A stretch of DNA of 64,000 nt from positions 5,063 to 69,062 of the forward strand of contig CAUJDD010000031.1 of NCBI GenBank assembly GCA_963169295.1, read 5' to 3'. The stretch's first letter is position 1; each line of letters begins with the position of its first letter. Positions 9,215 through 17,244 of the stretch are shown here, in pieces. A program made the position numbers and the translations under genes. This stretch comes from UBA4416 sp020846025 (GTDB lineage: Bacteria; Bacteroidota; Bacteroidia; B-17B0; Aurantibacillaceae). The notes under the pieces are model-generated. The model was not told where the DNA came from, made no database searches, and was given only the letters and a program-made list of their open reading frames with translations.

Positions 9215-10446
9215 AAATCTAAAGAACGCATTAACGGCGTGTTATCTATAAAATTTTCGGGTGTGAGGCTAGGCATCATCTTTTCAGATTTATCTAGCAA
9301 TGTAACCATAAAGCTTCTAAACAATAACATGGCTGGTGGATTTTTCTCTACAATGATAGAAAAGATGCTTAAAGGATGAAAAGGAACATCTCCAATATTA
9401 TCTTTATTTAAGTCGTATCCTTCGTATTTATCCCAGTAGTTCGAGTTAAATGTGTTTAATACTAAACTACCGTTTGTGCTAATGTCAAAGGTATTACCAA
9501 GTAAATTATTATTGGTAATAATATTGTCCATACAACTTGCTTGTATTTTCATGCCCCAGCCATTTGATTCAAATTTATTTTTCTCAACCAAAATTCGATT
9601 CGTGCCTTCCATATAAATACCAGTTGTATTTCTTTTAAAAGTATTTCCAATAATATAACTATCAGAAATTTCTTTTAGCATCAAGCCATAAGCTGCATCA
9701 CCCCAATTTTCTTCAAATGTATTATGGAACATTTTTACCCCTTTTGTAAACATAACGGCAACACCAGCGCCGTTATTTCTGAATATATTTGAGATGTATG
9801 AGTCGCTATGCGAAAACATAAAATGTAAACCATATCGTATATTATCGGTAGCAATATTCCTCCAAATTACTGAGTTGGTTACAAATTCAAAATAAATACC
9901 ATCGCGATGTCCTTTTATTTTATTTCCTATTATTTGTAAACTATCACTCTTCCAACAATGAATCCCATTTCCTATCTGCTGTTCTTCTACGGCATAAGCG
10001 GTAAGTTTATTGTTTTTAACTATACAATGTTTGCTAAATTGAAGGTAAATACCAAAGAAATTGTCATCAAAGATGTTATGCTCTATCGTTACATGATGAC
10101 TGTCGTAAACCTTTACACCACATGGATCGTTTAAAGAAGCAATACCTGATTTTTGTATTTTAAATCCTGATACCAATACATAATTAGATTTAATGGAAAT
10201 CACTTCACCATTTTTCTCTCCATCAAGAATTGGCAAACCTTTTCCAATTAGTTTAATAGATTTATTTATGATAATGTTGCCTTCCTTGTAGTGTCCAGAA
10301 TGAACATAAACAGTATCATTGTAATCGGCAATTTCAATCGCTTTTTTTATGGAGGTAAATTCTTTGTTTAAACCAACCTGTAATTGCTTCCCGTAATATG
10401 GGAGATTAATAAAAAGACAAATGAGTATTTGAATGAATTGCTTCAT
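9211..10446 (-). CDS. nosD: NosD, periplasmic copper-centre maturation protein
   Basis: A 411-residue protein with a signal peptide (MKQFIQILICLFINLPYYGK) and a right-handed parallel beta-helix built from CASH/PbH1 repeats with many N-x-[IF] rungs. NosD is the periplasmic partner of NosF and NosY in building the CuZ site. A longer reading frame starts at 10491 but would overlap the NosL gene by 43 bases and hide the signal peptide, so I use the ATG at 10446, which lies two bases after the preceding stop. It overlaps nosF by four bases. Confidence 0.9.
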   Translation of the reverse strand: MKQFIQILICLFINLPYYGKQLQVGLNKEFTSIKKAIEIADYNDTVYVHSGHYKEGNIIINKSIKLIGKGLPILDGEKNGEVISIKSNYVLVSGFKIQKSGIASLNDPCGVKVYDSHHVTIEHNIFDDNFFGIYLQFSKHCIVKNNKLTAYAVEEQQIGNGIHCWKSDSLQIIGNKIKGHRDGIYFEFVTNSVIWRNIATDNIRYGLHFMFSHSDSYISNIFRNNGAGVAVMFTKGVKMFHNTFEENWGDAAYGLMLKEISDSYIIGNTFKRNTTGIYMEGTNRILVEKNKFESNGWGMKIQASCMDNIITNNNLLGNTFDISTNGSLVLNTFNSNYWDKYEGYDLNKDNIGDVPFHPLSIFSIIVEKNPPAMLLFRSFMVTLLDKSEKMMPSLTPENFIDNTPLMRSLDL

Positions 10447-10448
10447 AC

Positions 10449-11465
10449 TTATTGGTTCATATTCTGCCACGAAGTTATTGTTGCATTCCAAATTGTTTTA
10501 TAGGCAGTAGCACTATCAGCATTTAAAAATGAGGCAATATTTCCGCCCATTGGACTATTTACCGCTTCTCCTTCTATAAATGTTAGCTGATTAGTTTGAA
10601 CAAGCTCGTGTGGTGTCAAATAATCGCAAACATAATAAAGTGCGTTATTTAATTTGTCTTTATTCTCTGCACTGTAGCCTATCATACAAGACAAATCATC
10701 AAATTTATATACTCTACCTTTTTCTGTTACTAATTCACATCCAAATCGAATGTCTGAAATAGGCATATTGCAGTTGTCACAATTGTCTTTATTTAAGTTG
10801 ATTTTTTCTGGACCAGACTGTCCACAACTAGTTACAACAATAGAAATCATTAAAATAGCTAAAGCTAATGTTGTACCGCTTTTTTTAAGTTTCACTGATT
10901 TTCTCCACTCAAAAATGACAGCAATTAACATTAAAAAACCACTACCAATAAACAACCATCCTCCAATGTCAGGTATTGAATAGGCTCCAAAATTAAGGAG
11001 TTGTTTAAATCCAATTAATGGTGGTTGATAAGCCATTCCAGGTACTATAATTGCAGCATGAGGATCTAGATTATGCCCATAGTCATATTCCCATTTCCAA
11101 AAATCAACCATAGCTACAATACCAAATAGTATAAATAAGCTAAGCAGTGAGTTAAGTATCTTTTTGTTTCCAAGAATTGCGGTGAATAAAGATAAAGCAG
11201 CAAAAAAGAAAATAATATATTTTAAAACTTTAAATTCTATAAAGTCTTCGGTATGTAATGTTTTCATCCCAATATAATGGTTTAATCCATTAATAATATC
11301 CACGTTTCCAGCTAATTTATCAGCATGAATTTTTAACACTAACCCTTCAGGATATTGAGGCGCATCTAAATCTATTTGCCAAATTGGTACAAATACGGAA
11401 TAGACTAATGCAACAGCGGCTATTACAAGTAATATTCTTGATAATAGAGAGATCTTGTTTTTCAT
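10449..11465 (-). CDS. nosL: membrane protein fused to a NosL-like copper chaperone domain
   Basis: 338 residues in two parts. Residues 1-200 hold about four membrane segments (near 8-26, 80-98, 102-121 and 168-186) with extracytoplasmic loops. A fifth hydrophobic stretch (about 198-213) ends in a lipobox-like VVTSC with Cys214, followed by a NosL domain: CDNCNMPI (Cys229, Cys232, Met234), then FGCELV and DDLSCMIGY. NosL delivers Cu(I) to nitrous oxide reductase and is normally a small separate lipoprotein. Here its lipoprotein signal lies inside a larger membrane protein. The front domain may correspond to the NosB-like membrane proteins of clade II operons; that is inference. The gene lies between nosZ and nosD, behind a hairpin. 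Confidence 0.82.
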   Translation of the reverse strand: MKNKISLLSRILLVIAAVALVYSVFVPIWQIDLDAPQYPEGLVLKIHADKLAGNVDIINGLNHYIGMKTLHTEDFIEFKVLKYIIFFFAALSLFTAILGNKKILNSLLSLFILFGIVAMVDFWKWEYDYGHNLDPHAAIIVPGMAYQPPLIGFKQLLNFGAYSIPDIGGWLFIGSGFLMLIAVIFEWRKSVKLKKSGTTLALAILMISIVVTSCGQSGPEKINLNKDNCDNCNMPISDIRFGCELVTEKGRVYKFDDLSCMIGYSAENKDKLNNALYYVCDYLTPHELVQTNQLTFIEGEAVNSPMGGNIASFLNADSATAYKTIWNATITSWQNMNQ

Positions 11466-11490
11466 CGTTTCAAATTTTAAATATAAAGAA

Positions 11491-11525
11491 AAAGGGAGCA
11501 GAATTTTTAAAAAACTGCTCCCTTT
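11491..11525 (-). terminator. intercistronic hairpin between nosZ and the NosL fusion
   Basis: AAAGGGAGCAG (11491-11501) is perfectly complementary to CTGCTCCCTTT (11515-11525), an 11-bp stem with a 13-base loop. On the minus strand it lies 18 bases after the nosZ stop and is followed by a broken T-rich tract. It could be a partial terminator or an mRNA-stabilising end that makes nosZ more abundant than its maturation genes. Confidence 0.65.
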
Positions 11526-11543
11526 GTAAATTTTAGTTATTAC

Positions 11544-13541
11544 TTACTTAGTAGCAGTTTCTTCTGCTTTTGGTAAATTAGTACCAACACTCCACGTTAA
11601 AGGAACATTGCTGCCAGCAGGAGATACGCGTACATATCCTTGCATCTCTTGGTGTAATGCACTACAGAAGTCAGTACAATAGAAAGGAACTATACCTACA
11701 CCGTTTGGAACCCACTTATATGTTTGAGTTTCTCCTGGCATAATTAATAATTCAGCATTAGCATCGCCTTTTATAGCAAATCCATGTGGAACATCCCAGT
11801 CTTGTTCTAAGTTAGTTACATGGAAATATACTTCATCCCCCATTTTGATACCTTCGATATTATCTGGAGCGAAGTGCGAACGTACGCAAGTCATATACAC
11901 ATGCACTTTATTACCTTCTCTTACAATTTTTGATTCTTTTTCACCTTTAGTTACGTAAGGATGTTTGTTCTCATCAATTTTAAAAATCTTAGTAGAATTG
12001 TTTTTAACCTTATCAGCTAAAATCATTTGAGCATAATGAGGCTCACCGATAGTTGGGTAGTCTAAAATCATCTCCATTTTTTCTCCACTGATATCAAATA
12101 ATTGAGCACTTTGTGTTAACTCTGGACCTGTTGGTAAATAACGATCTTTAGTAATCTTATTATACGCTACTAAATATTTACCATCTGGATTTTTAGAATC
12201 TCCTCCTGCAACACATAAGTGACCTACTGAGTAAAATACTGGCTTTCTATCAATTACTTTTAATTCTTTAACGTTCCATTTAACGATTTCAGAAGACACA
12301 AAGAATGATGTATAAGCATTTCCTTTTGCATCAAATTCGGTATGAAGAGGGCCTAAGCCTGGTTTCTTAACTTCACCATGAAGTACAGATTCATATTTTA
12401 AAATAGGTAAACCTTCGTAATCACCATCAAACGATTTTGATTCGATTGCTTTTAACATTTTGCTATAGCTAAATACAGGTAATAATGCAGCGAGCTTACC
12501 ACTACCTACAATGTATTCGCCAGTAGGATCTACATCACAACCATGTGGTGATTTAGGACAAGGCATCATGTAACAGATATCTGGAAAATCTTTTACATTT
12601 AAAACAGTTACTTCGTTTTTCATTTCAGAAGTTGAGCTATGTGTTGATTCGTCCCACACATTATGAGCATATTTCACAGTTTCTTTTCTGCCTTTACCTG
12701 CTTTAATATATTCCTCAGCTTTTTTCCAGTTTACGGCCATGATAAAATCTTTATCCTTTTGAGAGGCATTAACTTCTAATAAAGTATTAGCTTGCTCAAC
12801 ATTGTAACAAGAAAAGAAGAACCAACCATGTGATACACCTTTACCCGCACGACTTAAATCGAAGTTTACGCCTGGACACTCTAATTGAAAGGCGATATCC
12901 ATTTTCCCATCTTCTTTACCAACACTTATAAAACTTAGATAACCTTTAAAATTTTGTTTGTAGGTATTAATTGGAACATCACCATTGGCATTATCTGAAG
13001 GAACACTAAAACGAGTACCTGCAACTACATATTCCGTATTTTCAGTTAAGAATGGAGATGAGTGATTACCTGCACTATTAGGAATTTCAATAATTTCTTC
13101 AGTTCTAAATGTTTTTAAGCTAATACGTGCTACACGTGGAGTATTGTTTGCATTACCAAATACCCAACGACCATCAGCATCACCATTTGTTTTAGATAAT
13201 TGTACATGGTGTAAGTCGTCCCAAGGAATAAATCCTTTCGACGTATTTAGCATCGGTTTACTTTCTTCGCTATATCCCCATCCTTTTTCTGGATCAACAG
13301 AGAATACTGGGATTACTCGGAATAATCGTCCACTCGGAATACCATACACACTCATCTGTCCACTAAATCCACCACTCACAAAGTTGTACATCTCATCGTA
13401 TTTACCTGGGGCAACATACGCTTTTACAGATGCGTTTCCAGACACAACATTACTAGTGTCTTTTGGCTTACAAGACTGTAAGGAACTGGCAATTATCGCA
13501 CTACCAGCCGCAATTGTTAATATTTTACTTGTCATTTTCAT
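11544..13541 (-). CDS. nosZ: nitrous oxide reductase NosZ (Sec-exported, clade II type)
   Basis: A 665-residue copper enzyme that reduces N2O to N2, the last step of denitrification. The CuA site is complete near the C-terminus: CTDFCSALHQEM gives Cys622, Cys626, His630 and Met633, with DVPHGF supplying His586. CuZ histidines are visible in DDLHHV, SHGWFFF, CPKSPHGCDV, GPLHTEF, SVGHLC and GEPHYAQM. There is no twin-arginine signal; instead a short Sec-type leader ends in SLQSC (Cys24), which fits clade II NosZ and suggests a lipoprotein, although Gln at position -2 of the lipobox is unusual. It has a 125-base gap behind the cytochrome c gene and leads the maturation genes. Confidence 0.97.
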   Translation of the reverse strand: MKMTSKILTIAAGSAIIASSLQSCKPKDTSNVVSGNASVKAYVAPGKYDEMYNFVSGGFSGQMSVYGIPSGRLFRVIPVFSVDPEKGWGYSEESKPMLNTSKGFIPWDDLHHVQLSKTNGDADGRWVFGNANNTPRVARISLKTFRTEEIIEIPNSAGNHSSPFLTENTEYVVAGTRFSVPSDNANGDVPINTYKQNFKGYLSFISVGKEDGKMDIAFQLECPGVNFDLSRAGKGVSHGWFFFSCYNVEQANTLLEVNASQKDKDFIMAVNWKKAEEYIKAGKGRKETVKYAHNVWDESTHSSTSEMKNEVTVLNVKDFPDICYMMPCPKSPHGCDVDPTGEYIVGSGKLAALLPVFSYSKMLKAIESKSFDGDYEGLPILKYESVLHGEVKKPGLGPLHTEFDAKGNAYTSFFVSSEIVKWNVKELKVIDRKPVFYSVGHLCVAGGDSKNPDGKYLVAYNKITKDRYLPTGPELTQSAQLFDISGEKMEMILDYPTIGEPHYAQMILADKVKNNSTKIFKIDENKHPYVTKGEKESKIVREGNKVHVYMTCVRSHFAPDNIEGIKMGDEVYFHVTNLEQDWDVPHGFAIKGDANAELLIMPGETQTYKWVPNGVGIVPFYCTDFCSALHQEMQGYVRVSPAGSNVPLTWSVGTNLPKAEETATK

Positions 13542-13645
13542 AGTTTATTATGTTATTTTATTTTTTTTGATTTAATATGGCAAACCTCCACCATTCTAGC
13601 AATTTTAAATTACATAGTAGCTTAATAATTAAATAGTTAGAGAAT

Positions 13646-13657
13646 TTTTCTAGAAAA
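13646..13657. repeat. 12-bp perfect palindrome upstream of nosZ
   Basis: TTTTCTAGAAAA is self-complementary and lies in the 125-base gap between the cytochrome c and nosZ genes. It could be an operator half of a nosZ promoter, but AT-rich palindromes this short occur by chance. Confidence 0.3.
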
Positions 13658-13666
13658 TAAGGTGTT

Positions 13667-14164
13667 TTATTTTACACCATCATTCTTACGCATAAATTCT
13701 AAAATCCCTCTTGCTTCGTCATCTGTTAAATTTTGGTTAGGCATACGTACTAAACATAACTCTAACATAGCTTGAGCTTCAGGATCTTTGTCTAACATTG
13801 GATCAGGATTAGTAATAAAGTTCATTAACCATTCTGGGGTTCTACGTTTTGTAACATCTTTCCAACCTGGTCCTACTAATCTTTCATCTGTAAATTTGTG
13901 GCAAGACGCACATTTAACATTTGAAGCTTTTTCTCCAGCTTCTGCTTTAGCAGCATCTAATGTTTCAGTAAGTGCAAGTAATTCGGCTGTCCATTTACCT
14001 TCACCTCTTTTAGGGTCATAAGACTCTGGATTTGCTTCTGCCATAGCTGGTTGTTCCTCGGTTGTAGCTGTTTCCTGTCCTTGTGCAGCTGGTTTTTCTT
14101 CTCCGCCACAGCTAATTAGTAAAGCCGAAACAAAGAATGATGCGATAACAATTATCTTTTTCAT
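13667..14164 (-). CDS. lipoprotein cytochrome c, probable electron donor to NosZ
   Basis: A 165-residue monohaem cytochrome c. It has a lipoprotein signal (LLISC, Cys19), an acidic Ala/Glu/Gln-rich linker to about residue 50, haem-binding CASCH (Cys85, Cys88, His89) and a probable axial Met141 in LVRMPNQNLT. It should be tethered in the periplasm and pass electrons from the quinol side to NosZ, which follows on the same strand; cytochromes in this position are common in clade II nos operons. A TAACTTTG box lies 17 bases upstream of its ATG, so it probably leads the operon. Confidence 0.9.
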   Translation of the reverse strand: MKKIIVIASFFVSALLISCGGEEKPAAQGQETATTEEQPAMAEANPESYDPKRGEGKWTAELLALTETLDAAKAEAGEKASNVKCASCHKFTDERLVGPGWKDVTKRRTPEWLMNFITNPDPMLDKDPEAQAMLELCLVRMPNQNLTDDEARGILEFMRKNDGVK

Positions 14165-14180
14165 ATTTTAGAATTTTTAG

Positions 14181-14188
14181 CAAAGTTA
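14181..14188 (-). promoter_or_regulatory. -7 box (TAACTTTG) of the nos operon
   Basis: The complement reads TAACTTTG, a match to TAnnTTTG, with the start codon of the cytochrome c gene 17 bases downstream. No -33 TTTG at a suitable distance is apparent, which would fit a promoter that needs an activator. Confidence 0.5.
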
Positions 14189-14217
14189 TAATTAAAAACC
14201 AATAAATAATATGAGTA

Positions 14218-14262
14218 AGGTCATAATTATATTAGGATTATAATCAGTATCTAAAATGACCT
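14218..14262. promoter_or_regulatory. nested inverted repeats upstream of the nos operon
   Basis: AGGTCAT (14218-14224) is repeated inverted as ATGACCT (14256-14262), and the perfect palindrome GATTATAATC (14236-14245) sits at almost the same centre. The element lies about 35-80 bases upstream of the nos -7 box, a position typical of an activator site. The binding protein is unknown. Confidence 0.4.
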
Positions 14263-14291
14263 AAATCAGTTCTTATGAAAAAATAAGGCAT

Positions 14292-14319
14292 AAAAAAACC
14301 ATCATATTTGATGGTTTTT
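14292..14319 (-). terminator. rho-independent terminator of the DUF4412 gene
   Basis: AAAAACCATCA (14294-14304) pairs with TGATGGTTTTT (14309-14319) around a four-base loop. Read on the minus strand it ends in seven T and lies 29 bases after the stop of the gene at 14348. Confidence 0.8.
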
Positions 14320-14347
14320 AAATTTTGGTTCTATTGAATTTAACAAT

Positions 14348-14989
14348 TTAGCGTTGCTCAAATTTATTGTAATCTGCAGGTACACTTAATTTAGAAGCAT
14401 CAATATTACCTTTGTTAATTTTAGAAATTTCTAATCGACTTATAATTGTATTGTTAGATAAAGATTTTTCTTCTGATAACATAGGCATTGAACCTTTTGG
14501 TAAATCTTTGATTTGATTAAAATAGATGCTTTGTTTGTCTTTTCTATTCCACATTTTTACAACCGGAATAAAGAAATCATATTTACCAGATGCAATCCAG
14601 TATGTTATTTCTGTATTTTCTTCTGCATTTTTCACGATGTACTCAGTACATTTTACACCCTGTATAACCTTGGTATTTGTGCCTTTTGTTGCTACACATG
14701 TTCCTTTAATTACAGGAGCTGTTTCACTTTTATGCTCTCCCCAAACTTTACGAACAGGATTTACAAATCGAATCTCTTTAGTTTCAGTATTAAATATAAA
14801 ACTTCCTTCGACTTTCCCAGATTTTTTACCAATTTGGTCTAATTTTACATCATTACCTTTTATGTAATAGATATTTGTAGTGGTATCTTTAGAAGTTTCC
14901 ATCTTAAATTCCATACTACCTTCAAAGGATTGTGCAATACCAATTACAGATATTGAAAGTCCGGCTAATAATAATTTAAATTTGCTCAT
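14348..14989 (-). CDS. exported DUF4412 family protein
   Basis: A 213-residue protein with a signal peptide ending SVIGIAQ and a beta-rich body. The opening SFEGSMEFKM, a central stretch with the pattern FVNPVRKVWGEHKS, and ITYWIASGKYDFF resemble the DUF4412 family of periplasmic or outer-membrane-associated proteins of Bacteroidota, whose fold is related to the LolA/LppX group. No catalytic motif is seen and the function is unknown. It is a single gene ended by a strong terminator, so it is not part of the nos operon although it lies immediately upstream of it. Confidence 0.75.
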   Translation of the reverse strand: MSKFKLLLAGLSISVIGIAQSFEGSMEFKMETSKDTTTNIYYIKGNDVKLDQIGKKSGKVEGSFIFNTETKEIRFVNPVRKVWGEHKSETAPVIKGTCVATKGTNTKVIQGVKCTEYIVKNAEENTEITYWIASGKYDFFIPVVKMWNRKDKQSIYFNQIKDLPKGSMPMLSEEKSLSNNTIISRLEISKINKGNIDASKLSVPADYNKFEQR

Positions 14990-15002
14990 TGATTTAAAAG
15001 TT

Positions 15003-15010
15003 TAAATTTG
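15003..15010 (+). promoter_or_regulatory. -7 box (TAAATTTG) of yraN
   Basis: TAAATTTG lies 40 bases before the ATG of the YraN gene. It matches TAnnTTTG, and the leader it implies is A/T-only, as usual in this window. Confidence 0.45.
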
Positions 15011-15049
15011 ACATTAAAAATAATATTTATTTTTTAATATATAAAAATT

Positions 15050-15412
15050 ATGCCAAATAATATTGAAAAAGGGACAAAAGGTGAAGAAGAGGCGGTTGCG
15101 TATTTAGTTAAAAATGGCTATCAAATAATTCATAAAAACTGGCGATATAAGCATTTAGAAATTGATATAATTGCTAGTATTAACAATACTTTGGTGATTG
15201 TAGAGGTAAAGTGCAGAGCGGATGATTTTTTTGGAAATCCTATGGACTTTGTAACCAAAAGTAAGCAAAAAAACCTCATAAAAGCAGCTCAACATTATAT
15301 AATGGAAAATAACATTTTTTGGGAAACCCGGTTTGATGTTGTTTCTATTATAGGACATGAGAATCAGCCAAAAATCGAACATATTATATCTGCTTTTTAT
15401 CCTACTCTATAA
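15050..15412 (+). CDS. YraN/UPF0102 family endonuclease-like protein
   Basis: A 120-residue protein of the usual length for the UPF0102/YraN family, which has a restriction-endonuclease-like fold of the Holliday-junction-resolvase type. The PD-(D/E)xK-like residues are visible: GEEEAVAYL near the N-terminus, HLEIDIIA (Glu37, Asp39) and VEVKCR (Glu52, Lys54). Its biological role is unsettled; nuclease activity is inferred from the fold. It is divergent from the DUF4412 gene and precedes the thioesterase gene, which has its own promoter. Confidence 0.88.
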   Translation: MPNNIEKGTKGEEEAVAYLVKNGYQIIHKNWRYKHLEIDIIASINNTLVIVEVKCRADDFFGNPMDFVTKSKQKNLIKAAQHYIMENNIFWETRFDVVSIIGHENQPKIEHIISAFYPTL

Positions 15413-15445
15413 TAAACACGTAAAAAAGATAAGACTTCAAATCTC

Positions 15446-15474
15446 TTTGTGTAAATACTAAATACGTATATTTG
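15446..15474 (+). promoter_or_regulatory. promoter of the thioesterase gene, -33 TTTG and -7 TATATTTG
   Basis: TTTG at 15446-15449 and TATATTTG at 15467-15474, 17 bases apart, form a full Bacteroidota-type promoter. The start codon at 15481 follows the -7 box by seven bases, so the mRNA should have almost no leader. Confidence 0.7.
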
Positions 15475-15480
15475 AATTTT

Positions 15481-15900
15481 ATGTTGAAATCAATTGTAGA
15501 AATACCTATTAAATTTAGTGAGGTTGATTCTTTACGCGTTGTGTGGCATGGTAACTATGTTAGATATTTTGAGGATGGTCGAGAGGCTTTTGGGAGGCAA
15601 TATGGCTTAGGCTATCTTGATATTTTTGAGAATGGAAATTTAGCTGTACCAATAGTTGATTTGCAAGTTAATTTTAAAAGGGTGTTAGAATATGGTGATA
15701 GTGCAATAATTGAAACCCTATATGTTCCTACGCCAGCCGCTAAACTTATTTTTGAATACAAAATTTTAAGTGCTAAACATGGTTTTGTGGCATGTACAGG
15801 CAAAAGCACGCAGGTATTTATGACACCTTCCACAAAAGAACTTCATATCACAGTGCCAGCTTATATAGAAGAATGGAGAAAGAAATGGAATTTAATTTAA
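15481..15900 (+). CDS. acyl-CoA/ACP thioesterase, hotdog fold (4HBT/YbgC type)
   Basis: A 139-residue single hotdog-domain protein. The N-terminal EVDSLRVVWHGNYVRYFEDGR matches the active-site segment of the 4-hydroxybenzoyl-CoA thioesterase/YbgC family, with Asp16 in the catalytic position. It would hydrolyse an acyl thioester. The following genes (LolA-like, lipoprotein, FabZ-like) are those that accompany such a thioesterase in aryl polyene and flexirubin clusters, so it may release or edit an aryl-polyenoyl chain; this is inference from order. I use ATG 15481 because the earlier TTG at 15472 lies inside the -7 box. Confidence 0.88.
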   Translation: MLKSIVEIPIKFSEVDSLRVVWHGNYVRYFEDGREAFGRQYGLGYLDIFENGNLAVPIVDLQVNFKRVLEYGDSAIIETLYVPTPAAKLIFEYKILSAKHGFVACTGKSTQVFMTPSTKELHITVPAYIEEWRKKWNLI

Positions 15901-15971
15901 TTTAATTAGATGCAGTATTAATCATTAATGTTTCTTAACAAATAATCACTTTGCAAGGCTTATTTAATCAT

Positions 15972-15979
15972 TATTTTTG
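15972..15979 (+). promoter_or_regulatory. -7 box (TATTTTTG) of the LolA-like gene
   Basis: TATTTTTG ends five bases before the ATG at 15984. This supports that ATG over the upstream in-frame TTG at 15951 and again implies a leaderless message. Confidence 0.55.
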
Positions 15980-15983
15980 TTGT

Positions 15984-16604
15984 ATGTATAAATTATGGTT
16001 TATTCTCTTATTACCATTTATTGGTCATTCACAGTCATTTAAACTAGTGAAAGATACCACACTGCTTAAACAAAAAATTGAGAGTATGAGTAAAAATACA
16101 AGCTCAATAGAATCGGATTTTACTCAAGAGAAAAATTTAAGCATGTTGTCAGAGAAAATAGTTAGCAAAGGTCATTTTGTTTTTAAGAAAGATAATTTAC
16201 TTCGATGGGAATATAATTCACCAACCAAGTATCTTATTGTTATAAATAAAGATAAGATATTAATAAAGGATGAGAAGAAAATCACAAAATATGATATGAA
16301 TAATAATAAGGTTTTTAAGGAAATAAATGATATTATGTTAAGTTGTGTTCAAGGCACTATATTTAAATCAAATAAATTTAAGTCTGCCTATTTTGAGAAT
16401 GATAGATATTATAAATTAGAACTTAAACCTTTAGTAAAAAGCATGAAAGATACATTTAAAACTATAAATTTGATGTTTGATAAAACCGTATCTTCAGTAG
16501 TTAAGATAGAAATGATTGAAGCAAGTGAAGATGTAACTACAATTGATTTTATAAATAAGAAGTTAAATGCAGCAATACCTCAAGAATTATTTATTATTAA
16601 GTAG
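15984..16604 (+). CDS. LolA-like outer-membrane lipoprotein carrier protein
   Basis: A 206-residue exported protein: signal peptide MYKLWFILLLPFIGHSQ, then the LolA-type beta-sheet pattern with SSIESDFTQEKNLSMLSEKIVSKGHFVFKKDNLLRWEY, matching the 'F-x-Q-x-K ... G-x-x-x-F-x-x-P-x-x-[LF]-R-W' signature of the family. LolA carries hydrophobic cargo across the periplasm. A LolA homologue behind a thioesterase gene is characteristic of aryl polyene/flexirubin loci, where it is thought to serve pigment-lipid transport rather than general lipoprotein traffic. The next gene begins inside its last 38 bases. Confidence 0.8.
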   Translation: MYKLWFILLLPFIGHSQSFKLVKDTTLLKQKIESMSKNTSSIESDFTQEKNLSMLSEKIVSKGHFVFKKDNLLRWEYNSPTKYLIVINKDKILIKDEKKITKYDMNNNKVFKEINDIMLSCVQGTIFKSNKFKSAYFENDRYYKLELKPLVKSMKDTFKTINLMFDKTVSSVVKIEMIEASEDVTTIDFINKKLNAAIPQELFIIK

Positions 16605-17244
16605 TATCTGCTGTATGTTTTTTTCTTCTTGTGCTATTTCAAAGTATCAGAAGCTAACTAATTGCACTACAATTGTTGCCGATAGCATAATTACTCCAAT
16701 TATTAAATCTGATAATATTGTAAAGTTTAATACTACGATTGACGTTTTAAAGAATCATTTAACGGGAATTGTATTGGTAAAACAAACCGACAGTGTTACG
16801 GCACATATTGTTTTTGTAACCGAACTTGGAATGAAAATGTTTGATTTTGAAGTAAAAGGAGATAGTATGAATGCACATTATGTTTTCGAGCCATTAAATA
16901 AACCAGCAATTATTACAGTACTTAAAGAAAACTTTAGAAATATATTATTGTTAAATATTAAGGGAAAAGTGCTTAATAAATGTACTAATAAAAGTAAGCA
17001 AACATACTTAAAACTTAGCTTGGGGAATCGCCAAAACACGTACCTGAAAATAGAAAAGTCAGTAGCATTGGAGCACCTAGATAAGACAACATTTCATATT
17101 GTTGAACAAGAAACCTATCATGGCAAGAGGTTAAACTCTAAAGTAATTTATAATAATATGTCTAATGAAGGATTTGCAAAAGCAAGAGCTAAACAATATG
17201 GCTTAATTAAATTTTATTTTGAGTTAAATACTATTACAGAATAA
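16567..17244 (+). CDS. putative lipoprotein of the aryl-polyene-like block (DUF3261-like by position)
   Basis: 225 residues. The N-terminus is a lipoprotein signal (LSSICCMFFSSC, Cys22), so the mature protein should be lipid-anchored. The body is beta-rich with a repeated hydrophobic/polar alternation and no catalytic motif. Its size, anchoring and place between the LolA-like and FabZ-like genes are those of the DUF3261 lipoprotein of aryl polyene clusters, but I cannot confirm that family from sequence alone. The start overlaps the LolA-like gene by 38 bases and the end abuts the next start (TAATG), so the block is translationally coupled. Confidence 0.6.
   Translation: MQQYLKNYLLLSSICCMFFSSCAISKYQKLTNCTTIVADSIITPIIKSDNIVKFNTTIDVLKNHLTGIVLVKQTDSVTAHIVFVTELGMKMFDFEVKGDSMNAHYVFEPLNKPAIITVLKENFRNILLLNIKGKVLNKCTNKSKQTYLKLSLGNRQNTYLKIEKSVALEHLDKTTFHIVEQETYHGKRLNSKVIYNNMSNEGFAKARAKQYGLIKFYFELNTITE

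Noticed and set aside
10447..10491. 45-base N-terminal extension of nosD
   Set aside because: It would overlap the NosL gene and place a polar stretch before the signal peptide; the ATG two bases after the NosL stop is better.
13579..13590. GGAGG on the complement, resembling a Shine-Dalgarno site for nosZ
   Set aside because: It lies about 40 bases before the nosZ start, and genes in this window do not use Shine-Dalgarno spacing.
7741..14164. possible horizontally acquired island (nos operon)
   Set aside because: Base composition and codon use look like the flanking genes and there are no integrase, transposase, tRNA or direct repeats at the edges.
14513..14867. two overlapping plus-strand frames of about 110 residues
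   Set aside because: They lie wholly antisense to the DUF4412 gene, which has a signal peptide, correct spacing and a terminator.
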